Source: Ceratotherium simum simum
Taxonomy: Eukaryota; Chordata; Mammalia; Perissodactyla; Rhinocerotidae
Assembly: GCF_000283155.1 (NCBI RefSeq)
Contig: NW_004454156.1
Span: 35,788,271-35,852,270 of the forward strand
Reading direction: 5' to 3'
Length of the DNA stretch: 64,000 bases
Program-made: the position numbers and the translations under genes
In this document: positions 1-9,987 of the stretch, piece after piece
Position numbering within the stretch: position 1 is the first letter of the stretch
How the letters are laid out: every line of letters begins with the position of its first letter
The notes under the pieces: model-generated
What the model saw: only the letters and a program-made list of their open reading frames with translations
Database searches by the model: none
What the model was told of the DNA's origin: nothing

Positions 1-98
1 GACCTCATGGAGGATGCCCGGGGACCGTCCCACGCTGTTCAATCCGTTCCTGCTGTCTCTGGGGGTCCTCAGGTGGCAAAGGGTAGGCTGGCTGCAGT

Positions 99-128
99 GG
101 GGTGGGAGGGGTGAGGGTGGGTGGGGAG
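99..128 (+). other. G-run cluster with quadruplex potential
   Basis: Six runs of three or four G separated by loops of one to three bases. This fits the standard G-quadruplex pattern; no gene is seen to use it here. Confidence 0.6.
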
Positions 129-3100
129 GCGAGGGAGGAGGTTAGTCAAAGAAGAGAGAGTGGGGGCTGAGGGGGAGGGACTTGGGGACCCCACAAGAGA
201 AAGGAGAGCTGGAAGCAGAGTCCTAAGGGCCTGTGGTCTCTGTGAGTGAGCAGATCTCCCACCTCCAGGGCAGGGCTGGGCTGTCGTCAGCTTTCAGGGT
301 GAGAGGTGACTGAATAATCTACACAGCTGAAAGCTCCCAGTCAGCAACCGGGCCAAGGGGAGGCAGGCTGGGGGGACGGAGGAGAGGAAGAGAAGGCCTG
401 CAGGGGCTCTAGGATTGCAAAGGGTGTCTCAGACCTGGGCCTCAGCCAGTTTCACAAACATCTGGCATTACGTAACCCAGCCCCTGCCCAGAGAGGGCTG
501 TAAACACTCAGGCCTCTGGTTCGGGGTTTCCTCAAGGGCAGTGAGGGGAGGCAGCTGTGACTTGCTCCCTCCTGCCCCCTACACAGTGGGAGGAAAGGGG
601 CCTGACCATCTCCAGGGGCCACAGGCCGCCTCGTGGGGTCTCTGCTCTCAGTGACAGGCTGACTCTAGTACTCTCGTTGGCTCTGGGTCCAGCACTAGGC
701 CGGACATGTTAGAGACGGTATACCCATTTTATAGATGAAGGGACTGAGGCTCAGGGAGGTGAGTTGACTTGCCCGAGGCCGCACAGCTAGGGTTTAGAGC
801 AGCCAGCTTCTTGCTGATTTTCTTCATTCCCACATAAGAGAACGGCGGCAGCCAAACTCATGGAGCTTCAGCTGCCACATCTGTCTAATGGGGAAAATCT
901 ATGGGACACTCAGGGCTCCAGGGAGGGCTCAGAGAGATCCAGATGCACAGAGGCATAATGGTGGGGGGCTTTCCCATCCACTTCAGAATTTCCTCTCTGC
1001 TGCTCTCTGGGGGTTAAGACACAAGGTGGTCAGGCAAACACGGTTAGCTGGGCAGGTGGTACCTACAAGCCGTGGGCCGGAATTAGCTTATCAGACTACA
1101 CTAAAGGTCACCCACACGCAGCAGGTCTGGCAGGAGGGGCCAGGTAAGTCCCTGGTGGAGAGCGGGGGAGAGAAATGGGGACAGACGAGAACCCTGAGAT
1201 AATGATGATGGTGATAATAACCGGCATGTATTGTGCACCGACGGCGTGCTCAGCTCTGTGTTCATTGCACGGCATGCCTGATTGCATTTAACCCTCACCA
1301 CCAGGCATACCAGGTGCGGTTCAGATTGTCCATTTTACAGATGAGGAAATGAAGCTCAGAGAGGAGAAATCACTTGTTCTAGGTCACACAAAGGGCAGAG
1401 CTAAGATTTGAACCCTGCTGTGGCTGGCCTCAGAGCTCCCCATCCCTGTGCATCCTCATCTCCCTGAGCCCTCCCTGCAGCCCTGAGCGTCTCCACGGAT
1501 TTTCCCATTAGACAGATGTGGCAACTGAGGCTCAGCGAGTTTTGCAGCTATGCTCTCATCTGGAAATGAGGAAAATCAGGAGCTGAGGGTTGGAACTGCC
1601 GGTGTAGCCTCGCTGACAATTACCTAGAGCAGCTTCAAACATCTCTCAGGATGGATGGTGAACTTAGCCCAAGGTCAAGGGCCAAGAAGCCTGGTCTTGA
1701 GTTCTGTCTCTGCCCCTAAACTGTGTGGCTTTGGGCCATTGTCTTCTTTCTCTGAGCCTCACACTGTTATTCTCAAGAGAGTAATGGTTGGAGAGGATAA
1801 CCTCCAAATTTGGTGGCTCTGGTTATTAACTCACTCCTGGGTCCTGAGGCTGTGTCATTTCTGTCCTACCAGGGCAAGTTGTGGTAAGGCAGTCATTCCT
1901 CCATTTGTGCGTTCTTCATTTGACCACTGTTCCTAAGGACCTACCATGGGCTGAGGCCCTGGGCTGGCCTCTGAGACAGAGCCAAAGGACACTCTGTCCC
2001 TGCCCACAAGGAGCTCACAGTTTGGTGAGGATAATGCCGTGTAACTGGGTAGAACACACTGTGGTCCTCACTTCAGTGGGGGAATGTACAGATGCGGGGA
2101 GCACTGGGCAGGGAACGCTGGACAAGGAGATTCCAAGTCTGTGCTAGGGGCACTTTGGCTTCCTTTGGACTGAGACTTGAAGGATGAGGAGGAATTTTCC
2201 AGGCAAACAAACATTTGGAGGGAGGGAATGAGAGAAGGGGAGGGAGAGAGAGTGTGTATGTGTTGGGGCACAGAGGACAGGAAGGGAAATGTTCCAGGCA
2301 CGGCAGAGAACAACATGTGCAGTCCCATCCGAGGTACAAAGGACCTGGCTTATTCTGGGAATTCCCAGTTGTCCGGCGTTGTGTATCCCTAGCATGTAAA
2401 ATGTGTGTATATAATGACAGAGGACAGAAGGCAGGGGCCAGATGATGCTGGGCGCTGACTGCCTGGAACAAGAATGTAGAGCCGGTCTATTAGCATTGGG
2501 GAAGCAGTGCAGAATTATGAGCAGGGGAGTGGTCTGACCACTGAGTTGAGGGTACTAGAAACGTCGTCCCAGAGGCCAGGAAACCAGCAAAGAGGCTGGT
2601 GCCATCAGGTGCCCAGGCCACTGGGCCAGGGCACTGGTGGTAGGTGAGGTCCTCTGTGTGTTCACTCGCTCTCCCAGGGACTGATGCCTGAGTGAGGTGC
2701 AGGGTAGGGTGGGAAAACTCAGCACGGGGATGCCAGAAGGCCAGTTTCTGGAGGAAGGTGGGCTTACCCCTGGCCTCATTCCTCAGGGTGGAGGAGAGGC
2801 TCCCAGTGGAAATGCTGGGAAAGAACTTCAGCTCCCTAGGCCTCCATTTCTGGATCTGTGAAATGGGGATAGTAATTATAATTATGACAGCAATAATTTT
2901 TGAACCCCAAACTGAGATGGCAGAATAATTGAAATGGCAATTATTCTAAGCTCCCTTGGCCCCCTATCTGAGGATAGCTAACTAGGGATAAAGGGGTTGT
3001 TCTGGGTGCTTTACTTAATTTAACACTTAATCCTACAGCAACCCTATGAGATAATAGCATTATCCCATTTTACAGAGGGTGAAGTTGAGGCACAGAGAGG

Positions 3101-3394
3101 TTAAGTACCTTGCTTAAGGTAACACAGGGTTTGAATCACAATGCCACACAAGCTACCACATGCATTTAGCAACAAATTCCACCAATTTGGAACTCAGATG
3201 AGCTCCTGCAGGCAAAAAGCCTCTTAGAAACTGCCAAGTGCTCTGGAAACGTGAGAAACGGGTGTACGCTCACACCCAAGAACCCAAAACGAGATTCTTA
3301 AACCCAGAAAGACCTGCTTGTGAGAAGGGGGCATTTGGGCAAGGCCTTGCCATTCCAGAACTTACTCTGTGCTTAGATTTCGTGCTAGGATTCC

Positions 3395-3505
3395 CCTCTC
3401 TTCTTACTGTGTGGCCTTGGACAAGCTGGCTCACCTCTCTGAGCCTGTTTTCTCATTAGTAAAAAGGGGACAAGGACGCCTCCCTGTCAGGTTTTGGTGG
3501 GGACG
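3395..3505 (+). mobile_element. MIR SINE fragment
   Basis: Core MIR features in order: tgtgtggccttggacaag, cacctctctgagcctgttttc, then the aaaatggg-type segment. Confidence 0.7.
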
Positions 3506-3524
3506 AGAGTCGATTACACAGGTG

Positions 3525-3834
3525 ACGAGCGGGGCTCGGTGAGTGGGGCCCGCTGAGATGTTAGTACTGGGTGCTTTGCCCACCTCTCCATCGAACCGAG
3601 GCGCCGAGCCCTAGTGGACCCACCGCTCCGTCCGGCGGCTCGCGGCTGGGGCTGGGGAGCCGTAGCCGGGACGACGCGGGGCCACACCCGGCTGCCTCCA
3701 CCCTGCACTCCGCGCCGTGGCCCGACGGAGTCACCGGCACGCTGGGCTCTTCCTTCCTCCCAGCGCGCCCGGGGCTGCCGGGGCTCGGGGGCGGGGCCGG
3801 GGCGGAGCCCGCCCCACGCCTCGGAATATCCTAC
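3525..3834. promoter_or_regulatory. GC-rich CpG island, probably the SRSF7 promoter region
   Basis: This is the only strongly GC- and CpG-rich unique block in the window, 250 bp before SRSF7 exon 2. It holds Sp1-type GC boxes (gggggcggggcc at 3787-3798, gggcggagcc, cccgcccc). Composition drops abruptly to AT-rich near 3835. No SRSF7 first exon (an ATG with about nine codons ending before a gt donor in the right phase) can be found inside it, so its link to SRSF7 rests on position. Confidence 0.6.
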
Positions 3835-4086
3835 CATGCGTCTGTGCTGTGTTTTGGAGGTTTTCTTCCCCCTTGTATTAGAATGTTAAGAAGTTTGTCA
3901 TAAATCAGCTTTTCAGAAGATTACGGACTTTGCTGGTTTTAAGACTAAATTCATTAATTCAGCCCTTGATAGAGCATTAAACATGGTTTGCAGTCGTAAG
4001 GATGGCCTGTTTTAAGACGAAGAATTCCTTCAAACTTAGGGCAAATTTTGCGTAACATGCATTCTTCTATTTGCATTTTTAAACAG
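3835..4086 (+). other. SRSF7: Remaining part of SRSF7 intron 1
   Basis: AT-rich sequence ending in a polypyrimidine tract and the acceptor before exon 2. Its 5' end is undefined because exon 1 is not seen. Confidence 0.6.
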
Positions 4087-4267
4087 AAACCAAGGTGTAT
4101 GTTGGTAACCTGGGAACTGGTGCTGGCAAAGGAGAGTTAGAAAGGGCTTTCAGTTATTATGGTCCGTTAAGAACTGTGTGGATTGCCAGAAATCCTCCAG
4201 GATTTGCCTTTGTGGAATTTGAAGATCCTAGAGATGCAGAAGATGCAGTGAGAGGCCTGGATGGAAA
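4087..4267 (+). CDS. SRSF7: SRSF7 exon 2 (most of the RRM)
   Basis: 181 bp between the acceptor ...tttttaaacag and the donor gtaagt. It starts in phase 1, so the first Glu codon needs a G from exon 1. It encodes TKVYVGNL through VRGLDGK with both RNP motifs and ends two bases into the Lys codon. Confidence 0.96.
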
Positions 4268-7200
4268 GTAAGTAAGATGTTGGTTGTGAAACTTATGTTT
4301 ATTAATATTCCTGTGGGCTGGGTAGTGAGCTAGGTGCTAAGCTTAGATTCTGTAGTCTGGAGGAGACTGAATAGCTAATCATAATTTTATTAAGAAATGA
4401 AGGGTGGGGCAAAGATGGAGTTGGAAGGGCTTATAAAGATAGCTGAAACTTCTGAGGGCAAAGAGTGATTGGAAAGTTCTAAATGGAAGTCACGTGTTTT
4501 TTTTTAGCATTAGAATTTTGTTGCTCTTCTTTTGTAGGGTGATTTGTGGATCCCGAGTGAGGGTTGAACTATCAACAGGCATGCCTCGGAGATCTCGTTT
4601 TGATAGACCACCTGCCCGACGTCCCTTTGATCCCAATGATAGATGCTATGAGTGTGGCGAAAAGGGACATTATGCTTATGATTGTCATCGCTATAGCCGA
4701 CGAAGAAGAAGCAGGTATTTATTCTAATAAGGGAATGGTTGGTATGTTAGTTAATCGAGTAATTCTTTTATTAGCAAGGCAGAAACTAGTATTTTTCTAT
4801 AAACTTGAATGTTAATTGTACAGGTGTATTTTACAATTTTTGTTTAATTAAACAAATGTTAATATATTAATAATCAACCTGGTCAAAACCTTTCAGGTTT
4901 CTTCGTTTGAGTCAGTCGCCTTGATTCAGAATGTCACGAGCCTTATGATATCATGCTGAGGCGCCTTGCAAATCCGACAATTAAGATCCTCCTAGACCTT
5001 GAGGTGATCAGCATAAGAGGCCAGATCCCCTCGAGTCATCTACACCTAGCTTCACCTTATTCTTTAAAGGGCAGAAAATTTGAGACGGTGATCGCCGTAA
5101 CAGTAAATTTGGCTTACAATTGGGGCCCCCTCCGGTTTAGAAAGAGGAACACCAGATTGACCACATTCCCAACTAGAAAAATCTTCTTGCGTCAATCAAG
5201 CCTCATCTGGCTCATTTGGCTGTCAGTTTGATCGTCGTTAGATTGAAGAAAACATCTAGATGCAGCGATCGGCTATAGATACTTCTAGATCGTCTAGATC
5301 TACTAGACCATGGGCCAAAGAGGGTCGACCTGCAAACTTGCAAGGTTTATTTTAAATACACATTACAGTGTTTTATGTTATGTAATTCTAAGATGTAATT
5401 CAGCTTTTAACAAATCTTTTTTTAGGTAGTAAAAAAAAAAAAAAAAAAAAGTGGCAATAATAGGCCCAGAGTTTATTTCCAAATGAGACACTAAATTTAA
5501 ATAGTTTTGAGATTTGATTTCAGCAGAGGCACACAAACTCTAAAAACGAGTTGCCATCTGACATTTTGTTGTTTTCTAACTTGAAAAATAGGTCACGGTC
5601 TAGATCACATTCGAGATCCAGAGGTAGGCGATACTCTCGCTCACGGAGCAGGAGCAGGGGAAGGAGGTGAGAGATCTTATTTAATTCAAGTTTTAACAAG
5701 CAATAAAAGACTTCAGTGGGAGACAGACTTAAAACTTCTTTGATTTAATTTTTAGGTCAAGATCAGCGTCTCCTCGACGATCAAGATCTGTGTCTCTTCG
5801 GAGATCAAGATCAGCTTCACTCAGACGATCTAGGTCTGGTTCTGTAAAAGGATCGAGGTATTTCCAGTATGTAACAGTTTTTTTCCCTAATATGTATATT
5901 TGGATTGCCATGTCTTAATGACAACAGTGGAGTTTCTTAAGGACATAATTGAAATGGAATGCCTCAGAAAATATTTATTTGAGATTTAAAAGTTGAATTT
6001 ATACATGACTTGTAAATGGATATTACTCTAGATATACAGATGCAGAAAAGCCCAGGTAAAGATTTTAAGGGTTGTTAAAGAGGCCATGGTAGAGGGAGGG
6101 TCTAAAGCACAAATCTCAGATCATTCCAGTGAACACTTTGGGTAGAGAGGTTGGTGAAAACTTTTGGAGTCAGATTATATTTATTGTATAGGTAAATGAT
6201 ACTCTAACATACATGTCTTGGGGTCCTGCAATCAAGTTAGATGTATTTTCTAGAGAGAGAGAGTCCAGATCTTTCTCAAATCACAAATGTTAGAATTCCT
6301 GCATTTAAGGACTTTGTGATACTACTGAACAGCCACAACTACCTAGTATTGTCAGCTCGTTTTCTAGTATTTTATCCATTTCTGTCTTCTATTAAGACTT
6401 TCTACAAAAGGAGTAAAAAAAGCTGGAGTTCCCATTTTGATTTCTAACTTAAATTTCAGTGTCTAAACTAAGTGTTTGGTTAGGCCATATACTAGGGAGT
6501 TAACTGCTGTTGGGTAATATCACAAAGTCCTTACATGCAGGAATTCTAACACTTGTGGTTCATTTGAGAAAGATCTGGGCCCTCTCTAGAAAATTGCATT
6601 TAATTTGATTGCAGGACCCCAAGATGTGCATGTCAGAGCCTGATTTAGTTTGTATGACAAATGGATGGTCCTGAACCATGATAGCTTGTTGATCAAGAAT
6701 AAAGCCTTACCCAGTCATGACTTTTTTCATTGAGCTTATCGCCTGAAGAATTGAAGTCTGAGTTCAGGGGTCTATGTGAGGTTGATTTGATTCTTTTAAG
6801 ATAAGATTAAATCATACCAGTCTTCTCAAATGAAAACCTTCTATTTTATTTCTCTTGGATACTACACAATGTTTAAGAATATTGTGCCTCTGTACAGGAA
6901 CTTTGACAACTCAGCTCATTGAGTATGATAGAAACAAATAATTGAGATGGTGTTTACTTATTTATTTGATATCAGAGCTGGTTGAAAGTGTGATCATTTG
7001 TCCAGTCTCAGACTGATATAAGGCAAGAGTTGCATCTTGCTCAGTTTTAGCCCCTCTATTCCTAGCCTACCTAATAAGGTGCTCAGTAGGTGTTTAAGAA
7101 AATTACTCCTACAGACTACTTGGTATAATTGTATTTTTGTTTTTATTAAGATCCCGGTCGAGGTCAAGATCAAGATCCAGGTCTCTTTCACGACCAAGAA

Positions 7201-8472
7201 GCAGGTAGGGTAAAGGTCTGATTAATGCTCTTCTAGTTATATGGCACCAATATCCAAAGAGTTCAAAGTGTTTTGAATTGCTGAAATTTGGTGTTAACTC
7301 TTAAGCCTAGGTGTTAAGTGGGAACACAGTATCTTATTAAAAAACCAAACTTTAGAACTTCATTTATACATGGCCTTTTCTGGCTAACTTTCCAGGGAAA
7401 AGTCAAGCTATAGTGGGAAAGAAGTTTGTGACTTTGGGTTATATTAAGAGGCCCTTGTTAGAACTGACAGGTGCATGGAGAAGCATTCTGAGATAATTGT
7501 GTTTAGAGTAGAGTGTAAGAGAGTAATCGTAATAAAATAAAGCAATTCGCTCCCTTAATGAAGAACAGTTTTTGTTAGCAAAAACTGGTAGGCTCTTTTT
7601 CAGTTTAACTGCAGCCTGACTTTCTAAGCTCAGGGACAGTTTGGGGGTTCATTTCATGGTATGGTGACTATAAGAAAGGGATTGGTTAGTATTTTTTCTT
7701 AATAGAATTTCTCATGTTTTGACAGCCGATCAAAGTCCAGATCTCCATCTCCAAAAAGAAGGTAAGCTAAATAATTTGTTGCCAGATCTTAACTGTCAGA
7801 TGTGGCCTCTGTAGAATTTGTTTGCTTACTGCCTACTTTGCAAGCTTTGAGCTCTTTGGAGAATTGGTGCTATATATATTAAAATACTAGATTCTAAGTT
7901 TCTGAGATGATTGTTTTTCCTGCTTCAACATCAGATTATACTGTCGTTGGCAATATTTAGTCATAAAATGTTAGGATGATTATTTAGATGTGGTTAGTCC
8001 TGTGAACCCTTAATTGTAGTATTTCATGTTAAGAAACCTGTACTTTTTCTTTTCCCAAATGGGGACAATAGGTAAAAAGGAAGTGCTCACATGAAGAAAA
8101 TTTTTTAGCTTGAAATCTTGCAGCCGAACTATTATTTGCTTAGTTGATACTTAATGATCAAAAAGCCCCAAAATTCAAATAATTGTTCTCTTTAACTTTA
8201 TAATTTTAGCGAGGAGCCTATTAAGCCTAATCTTAAGCAGGGACAAAGGATTTGTATATACAATCTCCAACATAATTTTTAGATCTCTGCTATAGGAATT
8301 CAGTACCTTTGGCCACCTTTGCATTTATTCAGACTGAGTTTTGTCCTGACATATACATGAGAAGAATAAGTTTCAGTAGACACTAATTGGTTCCAAACCT
8401 AATGTTTTTCTTTGTAGTCGTTCCCCATCAGGAAGTCCGAGAAGAAGTGCAAGTCCTGAAAGAGTGGACTGA
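4087..8472 (+). CDS. SRSF7: SRSF7 (9G8) serine/arginine-rich splicing factor 7, exons 2-8; exon 1 not found
   Basis: SR-family splicing factor that binds pre-mRNA, recruits the spliceosome and links splicing to NXF1-mediated export; it acts in nuclear speckles. Coding exons join as 4087-4267, 4538-4714, 5592-5666, 5756-5866, 7151-7204, 7726-7761 and 8418-8472 (689 nt), all with gt/ag borders and a constant phase. The protein shows an RRM (RNP2 VYVGNL, RNP1 GFAFVEF), a CCHC zinc knuckle CX2CX4HX4C ([14 protein letters not shown]), which among SR proteins is characteristic of SRSF7, and a long RS domain ending SASPERVD. With the 28 coding bases expected from exon 1 the total would be 238 aa, the usual family length. 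The ATG exon, which should encode about nine residues before the first Glu, is not visible upstream. Identification is by protein similarity known to me; no search was run. Confidence 0.97.
4538..4714 (+). CDS. SRSF7: SRSF7 exon 3 (end of RRM, zinc knuckle, start of RS)
   Basis: 177 bp with acceptor cttttgtag and donor gtattt. It encodes [11 protein letters not shown], the proline/arginine-rich linker, the CCHC knuckle and [10 protein letters not shown]. Read-through into the intron meets a stop (TAA) within four codons, so retention of intron 3 would also truncate the protein. Confidence 0.96.
4897..5344 (+). other. SRSF7: SRSF7 poison cassette exon (unproductive, autoregulatory)
   Basis: About 448 bp between an acceptor at aaaacctttcag and a donor at caag|gtttat. 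Spliced after exon 3, the frame runs eight codons past the split Arg and stops at TGA 4922-4924, more than 400 nt before the next junction, which predicts nonsense-mediated decay. SRSF7 is known to carry such a cassette in intron 3, within an ultraconserved stretch, and to drive its inclusion to limit its own level. An ATG at 5310 reads in frame through exon 4 into the RS domain, giving a second ORF of 121 codons. The exact exon edges are inferred from splice-site fit and phase, not from transcripts. Confidence 0.85.
5592..5666 (+). CDS. SRSF7: SRSF7 exon 4 (RS domain)
   Basis: 75 bp, acceptor tgaaaaatag, donor gtgaga. It encodes [18 protein letters not shown] and onwards with alternating Arg/Ser. 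The phase matches both exon 3 and the poison exon. Confidence 0.95.
5756..5866 (+). CDS. SRSF7: SRSF7 exon 5 (RS domain with SxSxRR repeats)
   Basis: 111 bp, acceptor taatttttag, donor gtatgt. It encodes three SRSxSxxRR-type repeats ([18 protein letters not shown]) followed by [12 protein letters not shown] second donor, gtattt at 5858, lies nine bases earlier and would remove YFQ without changing the frame. Confidence 0.94.
5867..7150 (+). other. SRSF7: SRSF7 intron 5
   Basis: Longest SRSF7 intron in the window. Apart from the inverted repeat at 6205-6636 it holds no recognised repeat or gene. Confidence 0.8.
6205..6636. repeat. Imperfect inverted repeat in SRSF7 intron 5
   Basis: The arm at 6205-6320 is the reverse complement of 6519-6636 at roughly 80-85% identity over about 116 bp, with about 200 bp between. 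Shared words include cttggggtcctgcaatcaa, agatctttctcaaat, gttagaattcctgcat and aaggactttgtgat. This looks like a palindromic DNA transposon fossil of unknown family; the transcript could fold into a long hairpin. Confidence 0.8.
7151..7204 (+). CDS. SRSF7: SRSF7 exon 6 (RS domain)
   Basis: 54 bp, acceptor ttttattaag, donor gtaggg. It encodes [17 protein letters not shown]. Compared with the human protein as I remember it, a Pro early in this exon is Arg and an Ile is Leu. Confidence 0.93.
7205..8417 (+). other. SRSF7: SRSF7 introns 6 and 7
   Basis: Introns 7205-7725 and 7762-8417 flank the 36-bp exon 7. No repeat or additional exon is recognised. Confidence 0.8.
7726..7761 (+). CDS. SRSF7: SRSF7 exon 7 (RS domain microexon)
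   Basis: 36 bp, acceptor gttttgacag, donor gtaagc. It encodes [12 protein letters not shown]; phase is unchanged if skipped. Confidence 0.93.
8418..8472 (+). CDS. SRSF7: SRSF7 exon 8, coding part and stop
   Basis: Acceptor ttctttgtag. It encodes [18 protein letters not shown] and ends at TGA 8470-8472. The human protein as remembered ends ERMD, so Met to Val is the only change seen here. Confidence 0.95.
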
Positions 8473-8699
8473 AGTTCTCAAGTTCACCTTTTAGGGAAAA
8501 GTTATTTTGTTTACATTATTATAAGGGATTTGTGATGTTTGTTAAGTGTAACCTAGGAAGGGTATTTCAACCATCTAATCAAAATGGATCTGGATTATTA
8601 CTCTGTAAATTCACAGCAGTAAAATAACATAAATTTTCGTTGAATGTATTAATTAACATCCTATGGTCTGAAAATGTGGGTTTTTATTTGGCACATTTA

Positions 8700-8705
8700 A
8701 ATAAA
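8700..8705 (+). terminator. SRSF7: Proximal poly(A) signal of SRSF7
   Basis: Canonical AATAAA followed about 20-60 bases later by T/GT-rich sequence (gatttttgatttgtgttc). Confidence 0.65.
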
Positions 8706-9981
8706 ATGTTTCTAACTAGATTTTTGATTTGTGTTCAATATTAACACTCCTCCATTTGGTGTAAGCTTTAGGAGTCAACCTTGATTTTAACCATATTCAT
8801 ACAGACTTACATTCAAAGTATAATAGTGTTAATTTTGAACATCATTAACTGTAGTATACATACACTTCGGAAATTCCTTTTTACCCTTAGAGCTTTTTGG
8901 ATAAGATGATAAGAACTACGGTCCCACTTAATAGCATGAATACATAATGACAAGTCTCTAAATCTATTAGAGTTGTTGTTATTGGATACTATTAGGCTAA
9001 TCATCTCAATCTTTCAAGCTAGAGGGATCACTGATTTGCCTATAAATGAGCACAACAGGAACTAAGCAAAGAGTTTATTAAATGTGGTGTAAGTAGTATT
9101 TGGACTTGATGCTGAAGAAACTGAATTTTCTGAAGGCTATTTAAGTACAGTAACTAATTGGGGTTTTCAGGCTGTTTAGATGGGATGGTGTCAAATTAGA
9201 ACTCCCATTTTAGGAAGATCTCAATGTTCTCTTGTTTCTTTAATTTTATACCAAAATTTTTGCATGTTTGAGAAATTGTCTGAATTTGGGACAAAACATC
9301 TTCATGTAAACCAGCTTTGCAAAATTTTCTGGCCCAGATACTTTCTGTCCCTTCAAATGGATTGCCTTATTCTGAGCAGAGATTGTTAATTCCCAAGCTA
9401 GGTTTTTCAATTCCTGACCACCGATATACTTTACCTTATTTTGCCAGGCTGGTGCAAAGTAATTAAAGATGTCAATCAGAAATGTTAATAAGACTAAAGC
9501 AGTTTTGTAAATTGCACCTATATTTAGCAACACCTCATGTAGTTTTTTGTAGCATCTGGTAGACCTTAGAATGTTATAGCCAGTAGATTCTTGATTCAGA
9601 CTTTTAAATATCTTGAGTATAGTAGGGCAGTAACAGTTAATTTGGAGTTTTTTGGTTAAGCTTTTACCAGGTATATTCTCTAGCCTTGGTGCAAAAAAAA
9701 AAAAAATCAGTGCTGGTGGCACAGGTATCTGCCCTTTTCCGTTTTCTTACACTTTTCAACAGTTATTGGATAGCATTGCAATTTGAGAATACTGGTCTGC
9801 CTCAAATTTATTTGGTGGTTGAATGATCACTAGTATGTTGGAAGTTTGGGTGCTTTGTTTTTGGAATTTTGACAATTGGCTGAATTATGTGGTTGGTATA
9901 AACTGTATAATTGGCAGGCTTATTTGTTGCACTTCGCCAGCTTTAATTGTTCTGTATTATATAAAGATAAGTTTACTCAAC

Positions 9982-9987
9982 AATAAA
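9982..9987 (+). terminator. SRSF7: Distal candidate poly(A) signal of SRSF7
   Basis: Canonical AATAAA in caacaataaatctg, 1.5 kb after the stop codon. It would give the longer 3' UTR isoform. Confidence 0.45.

Larger units (their letters stand above)
1..3524. other. Non-coding upstream region
   Basis: No exon is recognisable on either strand. It contains decayed mammalian-wide repeats: gctcagggaggtgagttgac-type MIR/L2-era pieces near 715-800, 1200-1420, 1500-1560 and 2990-3140, an ancient LINE-like stretch at 1900-2330 (gagctcacagtttggtgagg), and a MIR at 3395-3505. Sequence from 60 to 200 is strongly purine-rich with runs of G. Confidence 0.6.

Noticed and set aside
3571..3903. 110-residue frame in the CpG island
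   Set aside because: Stop-poor GC-rich sequence; the residues do not resemble the SRSF7 start or any gene I know.
9246..9722. 158-residue open frame on the - strand opposite the SRSF7 3' UTR
   Set aside because: Lies in AT-rich UTR sequence with a poly-F start, shows no domain, and has no supporting splice or codon pattern.
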